DNA of 32,576 nt from Ruminiclostridium sp. (GTDB lineage Bacteria; Bacillota; Clostridia; Oscillospirales; Ruminococcaceae), in assembly GCA_017635675.1 (NCBI GenBank), contig JAGBLA010000108.1:1-32576 (forward strand), written 5' to 3'. Positions within the stretch are counted from its first letter, which is position 1. Each line of letters opens with the position of its first letter. A program made the position numbers and the translations under genes. Below are positions 15,662 to 23,099 of the stretch, in pieces. Below the pieces are notes generated by a model. The model did not search any database and was not told the origin of the DNA. It worked only from the letters and a program-made list of their open reading frames with translations.

Positions 15662-17533
15662 ATGAAAAAAAAGATCACGGGAATCGCAGGAGACCTGAAA
15701 CGATCGGGATTAAGACATATTCTTGCAGCAGCGGCAGCTCCGCTGTTCTTTGTCGTGCTTACGGTAGTATATTTTGTTTTCATGACAGCCTCAGTAAAGG
15801 AAAGCATTATAAGCAACGGCGAGATAAGCTGCATAAGATCGGCAAACCGCTTTGACAACTATCTTCTCAACGGCAAGGATTCCATACGCACCGCCGCGTA
15901 CACCATTGATACGCTCATGCGGGACAAACGCCCGTCCGAGGAGATACTCGCGTACATGACGCTTCAGTCCGAGTGTATAATCAATACGGTGAACAAGGAC
16001 TTCACAGGTTTTTACGGCTACATAAACGGCGAATACCTCGACAGCTCGGGGTGGGTGCCGGAAGATGATTACGTCCCCACGGAACGCCCGTGGTACACCG
16101 ATGCCCTCCGGATGAACGGAAGTCTCGCCCTCGTGGAGCCTTATGTTGACGCAAAGACACAAACAGTCATTTTAACACTCGCACAGCTGCTGAGCGACGG
16201 GAAAAGCGTGGTAGCGCTCGACATGAGCCTCGATACCGTTCAGAAGATTACAGAGGAGATAGCCGAGTCCGATGCCGACACCCAGGCTATGGTCATCACC
16301 GACAGCGGAAGCGTCGTAGCGCACTCGGACAAGCAGGAGCTCGGCAAAAACTACCGCGAAGAGAAAGGCACCCTCGGAGCGGAAGCCGCTGCCCGTGTAT
16401 TCTTGATGAAAGACAGCCATTACGAGATAGCCTTCGCGGGTCAGCAGTATATCGTATACAGCGTGCCTATCGAGAATAACTGGCGCAGCGTTTCGGTGAT
16501 AGGCTCGGGAAATGCCCTGGCACCGCTTAAAATACTAATGGCGGTAACGGTCATAGTGCTCACGGCGACAGCGGCTATCGCGGGCTCGGTGTTCATGAAC
16601 ATTTTCAGAAAAGGCATCGCGGAGGAAAAGCTGAACTTCCAGCTCTCCTCTATCGCGGATATCTATATGACCGTGTTCGACCTTAATGTTATAAATGACA
16701 CTTACAGCGAGATATCGTCAAAAGACCCGCTCGTCAGCGAGCTTGCAGACAACGGCGGAAATAATATGCGCGAAACGCTCTACTATGTGACCGATAAGCT
16801 CACAAACGAGCTGTCAAAGGAGTCCGTGCGTGAGTTCGTGGACATCGACACGCTCGAGGAACGGCTTTCCGAGACCAATACTATCACTCTTGAGTTTCTC
16901 AACCACAACAATCTCTGGTTCCGCGCAAGATTTATCGTTTCAGAGCGCACCGCCGCAGGCAGACTTTCGCACGTTATGTTCACCACAGAGCTTATAGACA
17001 AGGAAAAGCGCGACCGCGACAAGCTCCTGTACCTGTCCGAGACAGACCGCATGACAGGCGTTAGCAACCGCGGAAGCGGCGAGCACAAGATACGCGTTAT
17101 GCTCAGCAATAACGAACATGGTATGTTCATGCTCCTTGACGCGGACAAATTCAAGTCGATAAACGACACATACGGTCACGCTGTGGGCGACAAGGTGCTG
17201 ATGTCGATCGCGTACAGCATGCAGCACACGTTCCGAAGCGTTGATGTGGTAATGCGGCTCGGCGGAGACGAATTTGCGGCGTTCATTCCCGGCGTTACTG
17301 ATATCGAAACAGGCAGAAATATGACAGAACGGTTGTTTGAATGTATAGACAACGTACATATCCCCGAGCTCGGGGAACGCAGGATAGCCGTAAGTGTAGG
17401 CGCGGCGTTCTATCTCGACGGCGACAGCTATCCGTTCGAGGAGCTATACAAGCGCGCCGACAGCTGCACCTACATAAGCAAGCGGCACGACGGCAATTAT
17501 GCCGCATTCTACGGTTTCGACTCCGATGAATGA
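15662..17533 (+). CDS. Membrane diguanylate cyclase (dCache + GGDEF)
   Basis: The 623-residue protein has TM1 at about 20-42 and an extracellular dCache-type sensor at about 45-288. The sensor includes RPWYTDALRMNG and VEPYVDAKTQTVILTLAQL, the ligand-pocket pattern of this fold. TM2 (about 292-316), a linker of about 130 residues (possibly PAS-like) and a C-terminal GGDEF domain (about 455-620) follow. The active-site motif is intact: RLGGDEF with GGDEF at 534-538. The product-inhibition I-site RSVD (525-528) sits five residues before it, as in feedback-regulated cyclases. It should make c-di-GMP in response to an external small molecule. AAGGTG precedes the ATG. The HD-WYL gene starts 15 bases after its stop, so the signal and the downstream alarmone-type pair are probably co-expressed. 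Confidence 0.94.
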   Translation: MKKKITGIAGDLKRSGLRHILAAAAAPLFFVVLTVVYFVFMTASVKESIISNGEISCIRSANRFDNYLLNGKDSIRTAAYTIDTLMRDKRPSEEILAYMTLQSECIINTVNKDFTGFYGYINGEYLDSSGWVPEDDYVPTERPWYTDALRMNGSLALVEPYVDAKTQTVILTLAQLLSDGKSVVALDMSLDTVQKITEEIAESDADTQAMVITDSGSVVAHSDKQELGKNYREEKGTLGAEAAARVFLMKDSHYEIAFAGQQYIVYSVPIENNWRSVSVIGSGNALAPLKILMAVTVIVLTATAAIAGSVFMNIFRKGIAEEKLNFQLSSIADIYMTVFDLNVINDTYSEISSKDPLVSELADNGGNNMRETLYYVTDKLTNELSKESVREFVDIDTLEERLSETNTITLEFLNHNNLWFRARFIVSERTAAGRLSHVMFTTELIDKEKRDRDKLLYLSETDRMTGVSNRGSGEHKIRVMLSNNEHGMFMLLDADKFKSINDTYGHAVGDKVLMSIAYSMQHTFRSVDVVMRLGGDEFAAFIPGVTDIETGRNMTERLFECIDNVHIPELGERRIAVSVGAAFYLDGDSYPFEELYKRADSCTYISKRHDGNYAAFYGFDSDE

Positions 17534-17548
17534 CAACGAGAGGTACCA

Positions 17549-19186
17549 ATGAAAGAAAACCCGGAAGAAAGATTTGAAGAGGCGCTGAAATTCGCGAAAC
17601 TTAAGCACTCCGGGCAGGAGCGCAAGGACGGGTCGCCGGCTATAATACACCCGATATCGGTCGAAAAAACGGTACGGGAAAAGGGCGGAGACATCGACTG
17701 CCGTATCGCCGCGCTGTTCCACGACCTGCTGGAGGACACCGACGCTTCCGAAAAAGAGATAGAAGCTATCGGCGGTGAAAGAGTGTTAAAGCTCGTGAAG
17801 CTGCTGACGAAAAAGCCAGGTTATGTCATGCGTGAGTACGTGAACGGGATACTTTCGGATAAGGACGCTGTGCTGATAAAGGGCGCGGACAGGCTCCACA
17901 ACCTGCGCAGCGCCCTTCTTGCCGACGAGGATTTCCGCCTTAAATACATAAAAGAGACCGAGGAATGGTACATGGACTTTCTGCCGGAGATACCGCCGAT
18001 GACGGAGGCTCTGCGCAGCTCGCTCATGGGAAGCTTGGATCTGACAGCTATCGTTGAAATGCTTATCATAACTGCGACCTACGATTCGCCCGTGTCTCCG
18101 GAGATGCTATGTAAAGCTTTCACGGGTGCAAAAGAAAAAGATATCCGTTACGCGCTTGACGCATACACCGACAGGCTCCTGCCGCTCAATGTGACTATAA
18201 GGAAGAAGGACGGCGGCTACTATGCCGAGCTTCCGTTCAGCGAAACGGATATCATTATCCTGCGCGCCGCCCTGCACGGCAATCCGTACTGTGAAAAAGC
18301 CCAGGCGGACAAGCTTTCGGAAAGGCTGAGCATGCTGCTGCCGTGGTATATGCGTGAGACAAACGACAATAACGGCATCAGCACGGAACGATACCCTGGA
18401 ACCTTCTATGACAATATTACAGCGCTTATCAAGGCACTGTACCCCCTTCCGGACGAAAACGGCGAGACGAACTATAAGAAAGTCACATTCCGCACCTGTG
18501 ACCATGGACCTGACGGCACGATGATACCCCGTACTGATCAGAACGGCTGTATCAGAGAATACAAGGTAAACCCTCTCAAGATCTTCTGCAAGAACAACAG
18601 TTTCTACCTTCTCACATACAGCGTCAGAGATCATGCGCCGATAAAATACATTACCTTCCGCATTGACAGGATAACAGATGTAAAATGCACCGATGAAGAC
18701 GCCGAGCCCTATGAGAGCGGGCTTTCCGCTGAACAAACGGAAATGCTTAAACTAAAAGACAAGCTTTTCCGCAGCCGTTTTCTGTCAAAATACACCGGAA
18801 ATATATATCCCGAACCGGAGCATGACCCCGCACAGCTGAACGCTGTCGAGTGTATGGACAGCCGTGGGTTCAGCCTGCGTGACTACTTCTATAAAAACAG
18901 CGTTATGTTCGTTGACAGGAACATACCGTCTGCCCGCATAAAGGTCAAGCGGACGTTCATGAACACTATGATCGATACATTCGGATATGACTATGACCTG
19001 ATATGCTCGGACGACACCTTCTGCACGATTCAGGTGCATAATGTGGCGCAGAATGCTCTGGTAAAGCTTGCGGTGGAATTTGAAGACATGGCGGAGATCA
19101 CAGACAACAGCGAGATCCGTGAGGAAATACGCCAAAAGCTGATGCGGCTCACAGAGAAGTATAAGGAAGACAGCGATAATGAGTGA
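17549..19186 (+). CDS. HD alarmone-hydrolase-like domain fused to a winged-helix/WYL/WCX regulator
   Basis: This is a 545-residue cytoplasmic protein. Residues 1-145 are an HD domain of the RelA/SpoT/MESH1 hydrolase type: HSGQERKDGSPAIIHP with H34, FHDLLEDT with H58-D59 and E62-D63, and KGADRLHNLRS with D114 and N118, so all metal-site and catalytic residues are present. Residues 160-235 resemble the winged helix of WYL regulators, ending in KKDGGYYAELPFSE. About 305-380 is WYL-like (VNPLKIFCKNNSFYLLTY, then FRIDRITDV). About 460-540 matches the WCX tail (FEDMAEI and EIREEIRQKLMRLTEKY). I infer an alarmone or nucleotide pyrophosphohydrolase joined to a ligand-sensing DNA-binding regulator. 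The fusion is unfamiliar to me. AGAGGT lies 6 bases before the ATG. Its stop overlaps the next gene by 8 bases, implying translational coupling and a joint role, perhaps as antitoxin or regulator. Confidence 0.82.
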   Translation: MKENPEERFEEALKFAKLKHSGQERKDGSPAIIHPISVEKTVREKGGDIDCRIAALFHDLLEDTDASEKEIEAIGGERVLKLVKLLTKKPGYVMREYVNGILSDKDAVLIKGADRLHNLRSALLADEDFRLKYIKETEEWYMDFLPEIPPMTEALRSSLMGSLDLTAIVEMLIITATYDSPVSPEMLCKAFTGAKEKDIRYALDAYTDRLLPLNVTIRKKDGGYYAELPFSETDIIILRAALHGNPYCEKAQADKLSERLSMLLPWYMRETNDNNGISTERYPGTFYDNITALIKALYPLPDENGETNYKKVTFRTCDHGPDGTMIPRTDQNGCIREYKVNPLKIFCKNNSFYLLTYSVRDHAPIKYITFRIDRITDVKCTDEDAEPYESGLSAEQTEMLKLKDKLFRSRFLSKYTGNIYPEPEHDPAQLNAVECMDSRGFSLRDYFYKNSVMFVDRNIPSARIKVKRTFMNTMIDTFGYDYDLICSDDTFCTIQVHNVAQNALVKLAVEFEDMAEITDNSEIREEIRQKLMRLTEKYKEDSDNE

Positions 19187-20984
19187 GTTTTATGTGTGCT
19201 ATGCATGGAACAAAATTGCAGATATCACCGACAGTTCTTTATATATCCTAAAGGTCAATTACAGTCTGAACGAATACGGCGAGCTCGTATGGGAGGGCTG
19301 TACCCGGCTCAGCCCTTTGATGTATGACCTCATCGGGTTTGATTTGTTTACCCCGCCCTTCGAGCGGCTCCCGGATGTGTACACCGACGATAATGGTATC
19401 GTCCGCCTGAAAGCCTGTCGGAATGCCGCGGAATACACCGGTTACAATCCCATGAGGATACTCCCGTATAAATCCGGGTTCTTCCGCACGATAACACTTA
19501 TCGGCGTAACAAAACGGGAGAAACCGAGGTTCAGGACATTCAACATGACTAATCGCAGGATAGAGATACTTGACGAGCATTACTGCGATTACGGCTATTT
19601 CGTGTGCGACTACAACGGTTCCGTGTCCTACCTCACAAAGGAACAGACCATTTCCATAATCAACCGCTACGGCGCGGCAAACGCGGTCTCGGACGGCGAC
19701 AGGATAAAATTGATAACATGGGACGATGAGACAGGTGATACCGATGATATCACCGACGGTCTTCCGCGCCTTGAGGATGTGGGACTGCCGCTTTTTGCCC
19801 CGCCGGAAAACACAGCAGCCGCCGACAATATGGCTCCGTACTCCGACGCGGACGATAATACCGCCGTATTTGACATCGCAGATCTGCGGACATACGCTGA
19901 TTCGTTCTTTACTATAAGACGTCAGAGAATAAAAAATGATACCGCGCTTACGGAGTTCACCGAGAGCATTGAGGCTTTTCACCAGGCGCTCGTTTTCGGC
20001 ACCGTGTCGGAACATGCGTACATGAAGATACGCGGCAAGCTCGGAAGCTTCAGAGAACGGCTCGAAAGCGGGAGCGAGTACCAATTCATCGAGAACGACC
20101 TGATGTCACAGCTGCGCGGGATACCGTTCGTTCGGACAGATGCATTTAACGAAATGCTTAGTCACCGTAAAAGCGCCCTTGAGCGTCTGGTGAACTTGCA
20201 GACGCTGTGCGACATGAATCGTGACATCGTAAGAAGATACTCCGAGCACCTGCTTGCCGAGACATGGCTTACAAAATGTATGAGTAAGCTCTGCGAAAAG
20301 ACCGGTACGCGGCTTGAAGGCACCGAAACGCGTATCAAATCACCTGCCTCGCTGTACGGAAAGCTGTATGAACGAAACAGCAAGGAGGGCAAAACACCCG
20401 AGGAGCTGTTCGGCGGCACCTGCGATATAATACGCTATACCGTATGCTTTGACGAACCGACGGATTACTGCGGCGGTACCGAGGCTTTCATAAAAGAGCT
20501 TATAGGGCAGTTCCCCGGCTCTCAGCTCGAACGGTTCCGCAATTACTGGACGCCGTACGTATCAAATCAGTACAGGGGGATAAATACCGTCATACGCCTG
20601 CCGGATATGTGCTATGATCACCGCTCCGACCGACTCGTGAGCGGCAGATACAGCAATTCCCGAAACTGCACACCGATACGGAGCCTTTGCTTTGAGGTGC
20701 AGTTCCATACTGCCGCAAGCTTAAAGATAAAGGAAGATACCCATAAGATGTATGAGAAGCTGCGCCGGCACGATACCGACGGCAATGAACGGGCAATGAT
20801 AAAGGCAGATATGGAGAAGGCAAACGAGCAGCTTGAAGTGCCGGAGGGCGCACCGTTCATGTCTTTGGTGTCCAACGAGTATATCGAAGCCATGAAAGCT
20901 CTGCGGGAGCACCTCGACCGCGCACTTGACGGCATTCGGGATAATGCGGGGATCTGTCTTGCCGACACATCTGCGTTACAATAA
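19179..20984 (+). CDS. Large protein with a C-terminal RelA/SpoT-type nucleotidyltransferase domain
   Basis: This is a 601-residue cytoplasmic protein. Residues 1-220 match no family I recognise. About 225-370 is helical and charged. About 370-530 is a RelA/SpoT-fold domain: R385-I-K387, S391 and K395 reproduce the R-x-K-x3-S-x3-K pyrophosphate-donor motif, D416 follows in DIIRYTV, Y465 is the nucleotide-stacking Tyr in NQYRGINT, and E506 lies in FEVQFHT before THKMYEKLR. Two features differ from housekeeping Rel: DxxGxR is DIIRYT, and the His of the Y-x-x-x-H motif is N469. The YxGINT / EVQFHT pattern is one I associate with RelA/SpoT-like polymorphic toxins. It may pyrophosphorylate a nucleotide or tRNA. 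There is no TGS, ACT or own HD domain. AAGGAAG lies in the upstream gene's end, and the 8-base overlap couples it to the HD-WYL protein. Confidence 0.82.
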   Translation: MSEFYVCYAWNKIADITDSSLYILKVNYSLNEYGELVWEGCTRLSPLMYDLIGFDLFTPPFERLPDVYTDDNGIVRLKACRNAAEYTGYNPMRILPYKSGFFRTITLIGVTKREKPRFRTFNMTNRRIEILDEHYCDYGYFVCDYNGSVSYLTKEQTISIINRYGAANAVSDGDRIKLITWDDETGDTDDITDGLPRLEDVGLPLFAPPENTAAADNMAPYSDADDNTAVFDIADLRTYADSFFTIRRQRIKNDTALTEFTESIEAFHQALVFGTVSEHAYMKIRGKLGSFRERLESGSEYQFIENDLMSQLRGIPFVRTDAFNEMLSHRKSALERLVNLQTLCDMNRDIVRRYSEHLLAETWLTKCMSKLCEKTGTRLEGTETRIKSPASLYGKLYERNSKEGKTPEELFGGTCDIIRYTVCFDEPTDYCGGTEAFIKELIGQFPGSQLERFRNYWTPYVSNQYRGINTVIRLPDMCYDHRSDRLVSGRYSNSRNCTPIRSLCFEVQFHTAASLKIKEDTHKMYEKLRRHDTDGNERAMIKADMEKANEQLEVPEGAPFMSLVSNEYIEAMKALREHLDRALDGIRDNAGICLADTSALQ

Positions 20985-21015
20985 AAAAGAGCTTTCCCGC
21001 GGGAAGGCTCTTTTT
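20984..21015. terminator. Bidirectional rho-independent terminator
   Basis: AAAAAGAGC (20984-20992) pairs with GCTCTTTTT (21007-21015), extended inward by TTTCCC/GGGAAG with one G-T pair. The A-run and T-run allow use from both sides. It closes the plus-strand operon and the convergent gene at 21032. Confidence 0.92.
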
Positions 21016-21031
21016 ATGTGCTTATCAATTC

Positions 21032-21736
21032 TTATGCGCTTACCTTTCTCACGATAGAGATAGGGGTCTGCTGAGAACACTGGTCATGGGGATTGTCGCG
21101 GAACACCTGCTCACCGAAAGCTGTGGGGAGGTCTGCCCTGCTCTTGCCGAGAACAGTGGCGGCAATATCGTTGGCGTCGATGATGATGACATCACAGCCG
21201 CAGTGCTTTGCGAGCTCCGCCGCAGCCTCGTCGGGCTTGTCCGGAGCCATTTTTGCGTAGTGGTTATACGGCGGCAGCGTGTATTCGCAGGGACCGTCTA
21301 TCGCTCTTGCTTTCATGCCGCAGATATTATAGAACACACCCTTCTTGCCGAAGACCTTGCCGATAGCCGCGCAGAACGCCGCCCACAGCACCTTGGGTCT
21401 TCCGACCTCACGTATGCACAGCTCCATAGTCTGCGGCATACCGAGACCGATGCCGTAATTCGTCTTTACTACGAAATGGCTCAGGAACTTTGCAAGGCGG
21501 GATACCTTTATCTCGTCGATAGGAAAGGCTCTTCCCTGGGTTATGGCGATTATCTTCTCGGAGATGATGACCGTATCGCCCTTTTCAAGGTACGGACAGA
21601 CGTACTTGTCAAGCACATCGGTCATAACGTCGTCCTTCATGATAACGTGAGTTTTTATGGGATAACGGGCATAAGTGCCGAAATCCGTGTCTATGGTAAG
21701 GTTTTTGCCCTCGTTGGGGTCAAAAGGCATTTCCAT
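21032..21736 (-). CDS. Coenzyme F420-0:L-glutamate ligase-like (F420_ligase domain) protein
   Basis: The 234-residue cytoplasmic protein belongs to the CofE-like F420_ligase family. Visible family features include YVCPYLEKGDTVIISEKIIAITQGR near the N-terminus (the GD.v..s.K......g pattern) and KTNYGIGLGMPQTMELCIREVGRP in the middle. A C-terminal DVIIIDANDIA.TVLGKS matches the segment that in CofE contributes metal and nucleotide binding. No other F420 biosynthesis gene is present, and Ruminococcus-like bacteria are not known F420 producers, so the real substrate is unknown, possibly another gamma-glutamyl or amide ligation. I chose ATG 21736 because AAAGGA lies 9 bases upstream. The frame extends ten codons further without a binding site. 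It has its own promoter and is transcribed alone. Confidence 0.8.
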   Translation of the reverse strand: MEMPFDPNEGKNLTIDTDFGTYARYPIKTHVIMKDDVMTDVLDKYVCPYLEKGDTVIISEKIIAITQGRAFPIDEIKVSRLAKFLSHFVVKTNYGIGLGMPQTMELCIREVGRPKVLWAAFCAAIGKVFGKKGVFYNICGMKARAIDGPCEYTLPPYNHYAKMAPDKPDEAAAELAKHCGCDVIIIDANDIAATVLGKSRADLPTAFGEQVFRDNPHDQCSQQTPISIVRKVSA

Positions 21737-21768
21737 TTTTTTCAGTCCTTTGCTTTTTAATAGCATAT

Positions 21769-21797
21769 ATTATACCATATTTTAACGTATTAGTCAA
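21769..21797 (-). promoter_or_regulatory. Sigma-A promoter for the F420-ligase-like gene
   Basis: On the minus strand, TTGACT (21792-21797), a 17-base spacer and TATAAT (21769-21774) lie about 30-60 bases before the start codon. Confidence 0.85.
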
Positions 21798-21956
21798 CCG
21801 TTTATGCAACATTTTTCGCAGTTTTCACATATTAAAGTAAACCGTACTGCATTATACAGGCTGTAATAGGCTTTATGCTGTGCATTATGCGCGATTTGAC
21901 AATTTTATACAATTGATTTTTTGTACAAATAGCCTATGTTAAATGTTAAAAAAATG

Positions 21957-21965
21957 TGGTATAAT
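21957..21965 (+). promoter_or_regulatory. Extended -10 promoter for the CarD-like gene
   Basis: TGG directly before TATAAT (21960-21965) forms an extended -10 element, about 47 bases before the ATG. The -35 region 17 bases upstream is only TGTTAA. The surrounding 21800-21995 is AT-rich and holds no gene that I can see. Confidence 0.65.
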
Positions 21966-22012
21966 AAATATACATGAATTTGTCATATTTCATCGCTAAG
22001 GAGGTTTTGTAA

Positions 22013-22534
22013 ATGGATACGGCAGATTTTTCCGTCAATGATTACGTAGTTTACAAGGGAGTTGGTGTATGCCGTATCGAGGCTGTTGAAAACAAGACCT
22101 TTGACGGCGTGAAATACGAGGATTATTTTAAGCTCGTACCGGTAAGCTCGGGTTCGTCGTCGTACTTCATACCCGTGGGCGCGGCTCAGCTGCGGCTGCG
22201 CAGACCCATGACCGAGGACGAAGTAAACGCGGCTATCGACAACTCCGCGGACGGAGAGATAACGCTTGACCGGAACACCCGTGAGCGCAGGAACGCTATC
22301 GAGCTGATACTCAAGGAGGGTGACTGCACCCGCATAATCACACTCATAAAGACCATACACCTTCATACAAAATCCTGCCGCGACAGCGGCAAGAAGGTGC
22401 TCGTGTCCGACGAGAACGCGCTCCGCATGGCGGAGAACATGATATACCCCGAGTTCTCGTTCGTGCTCGGCATCGGCGAGAACGAGGTAGAGAACTATAT
22501 CGGAAAGCGTCTCGGGAATGCTGTGAACGCGTAA
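22013..22534 (+). CDS. CarD/CdnL-family transcriptional regulator
   Basis: The 173-residue cytoplasmic protein has an N-terminal CarD/TRCF-type RNA polymerase-interaction domain: FSVNDYVVYKGVGVCRIEAV (6-25), YFKLVPV and SSYFIPV followed by LRRPMTEDEV. An all-helical C-terminal half (about 85-173) matches the DNA-contacting part of CdnL/CarD proteins. Members bind the beta subunit and stabilise open promoter complexes, often at rRNA and stress promoters. A Trp that wedges the minor groove in mycobacterial CarD is not visible here. AAGGAGG lies 8 bases before the ATG. The superoxide reductase gene follows after 56 bases with only a small hairpin between them. Confidence 0.92.
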   Translation: MDTADFSVNDYVVYKGVGVCRIEAVENKTFDGVKYEDYFKLVPVSSGSSSYFIPVGAAQLRLRRPMTEDEVNAAIDNSADGEITLDRNTRERRNAIELILKEGDCTRIITLIKTIHLHTKSCRDSGKKVLVSDENALRMAENMIYPEFSFVLGIGENEVENYIGKRLGNAVNA

Positions 22535-22538
22535 GTAC

Positions 22539-22555
22539 GCTGCCGCACAGGCAGC
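22539..22555 (+). other. Small hairpin between the CarD-like and superoxide reductase genes
   Basis: GCTGCC (22539-22544) pairs with GGCAGC (22550-22555) around loop GCACA. No T-run follows, so it is not a standard terminator. It could be an mRNA processing or stability element between two co-transcribed genes. Confidence 0.4.
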
Positions 22556-22590
22556 CGTAAATAACCCATGAACACATAAGGAGAGATTCT

Positions 22591-22971
22591 ATGACACCAA
22601 AATTCTACAAGTGCAAGGGCTGCGGACAGTTTGTTGCCGTTATCGACAAGAAAGCCTGTGACATCAAGTGCTGCGGCGAGGCTATGGAAGAGGTAATCGC
22701 CAATACCGTTGACGCGGCAAAGGAAAAACACGTTCCCGTTGTCACAGTTGACGGAAGCATTGTAAAAGTCGCTGTCGGAAGCGTTGAGCACCCCATGACC
22801 GATGCCCACCTCATCGAATGGGTATGTCTTGAGACAGAAAAGGGTATGCAGCGCAAATACCTCACCCCCGCCGACAAACCCGGAGTATGTTTCGCGCTCA
22901 CTCCCGACGACAAGGCTGTCGCGGCTTACGCTTACTGCAATCTCCACGGTCTGTGGAAGGCTGACTGCTGA
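22591..22971 (+). CDS. dfx: Superoxide reductase (2Fe desulfoferrodoxin)
   Basis: The 126-residue cytoplasmic protein reduces superoxide to hydrogen peroxide without making oxygen, a typical defence of anaerobes. The N-terminal desulforedoxin domain has C8 and C11 (YKCKGCG) and the C28/C29 pair (IKCCGE), which bind a rubredoxin-like iron. The neelaredoxin domain keeps the active-site ligands: H47 in EKHVP with its Glu-Lys pair, H67 in VEHPM, H73 in DAHLI, and the Cys and His of YCNLHGLW near the C-terminus. The length fits class I (2Fe) enzymes. AAGGAG lies before the ATG. No separate promoter is evident, so it may be read from the CarD-like gene's promoter. A strong terminator follows. Confidence 0.95.
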   Translation: MTPKFYKCKGCGQFVAVIDKKACDIKCCGEAMEEVIANTVDAAKEKHVPVVTVDGSIVKVAVGSVEHPMTDAHLIEWVCLETEKGMQRKYLTPADKPGVCFALTPDDKAVAAYAYCNLHGLWKADC

Positions 22972-22986
22972 TAAACAGAATACATA

Positions 22987-23022
22987 AACGCCTGTACCGC
23001 CGCGGTGCAGGCGTTATTCTTT
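22987..23022 (+). terminator. Rho-independent terminator after superoxide reductase
   Basis: AACGCCTGTACCG (22987-22999) pairs with CGGTGCAGGCGTT (23003-23015), with one G-T pair and a 3-base loop. The T-rich ATTCTTTCT follows. It separates the oxidative-stress genes from the ruv run. Confidence 0.88.
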
Positions 23023-23040
23023 CTCAGACATAAAAAATGC

Positions 23041-23069
23041 TTGCAATTCTTTCCAATATATGCTATAAT
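23041..23069 (+). promoter_or_regulatory. Sigma-A promoter for the ruvC operon
   Basis: TTGCAA (23041-23046), a 17-base spacer ending in TGC, and TATAAT (23064-23069) give both a -35 and an extended -10. It lies 31 bases before the ruvC start. It is the only clear promoter I see for the run to 32408. Confidence 0.85.
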
Positions 23070-23099
23070 AATACGATACTATTATGGGGTAATGTTTAT

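Noticed and set aside
17549-20984. The HD-WYL and RelA/SpoT genes as one housekeeping Rel protein split by a frameshift.
   Set aside because: Each has large extra domains, no TGS or ACT is present, and the 8-base overlap carries a proper start with a ribosome binding site.
21032-21736. Evidence for F420 biosynthesis.
   Set aside because: Only one family member is present and no other pathway gene, so the coenzyme itself is not claimed.
21896-21924. TTGACA at 21896 as a promoter for the CarD-like gene.
   Set aside because: No -10 match lies 16-18 bases downstream; the extended -10 at 21957 is the better candidate.
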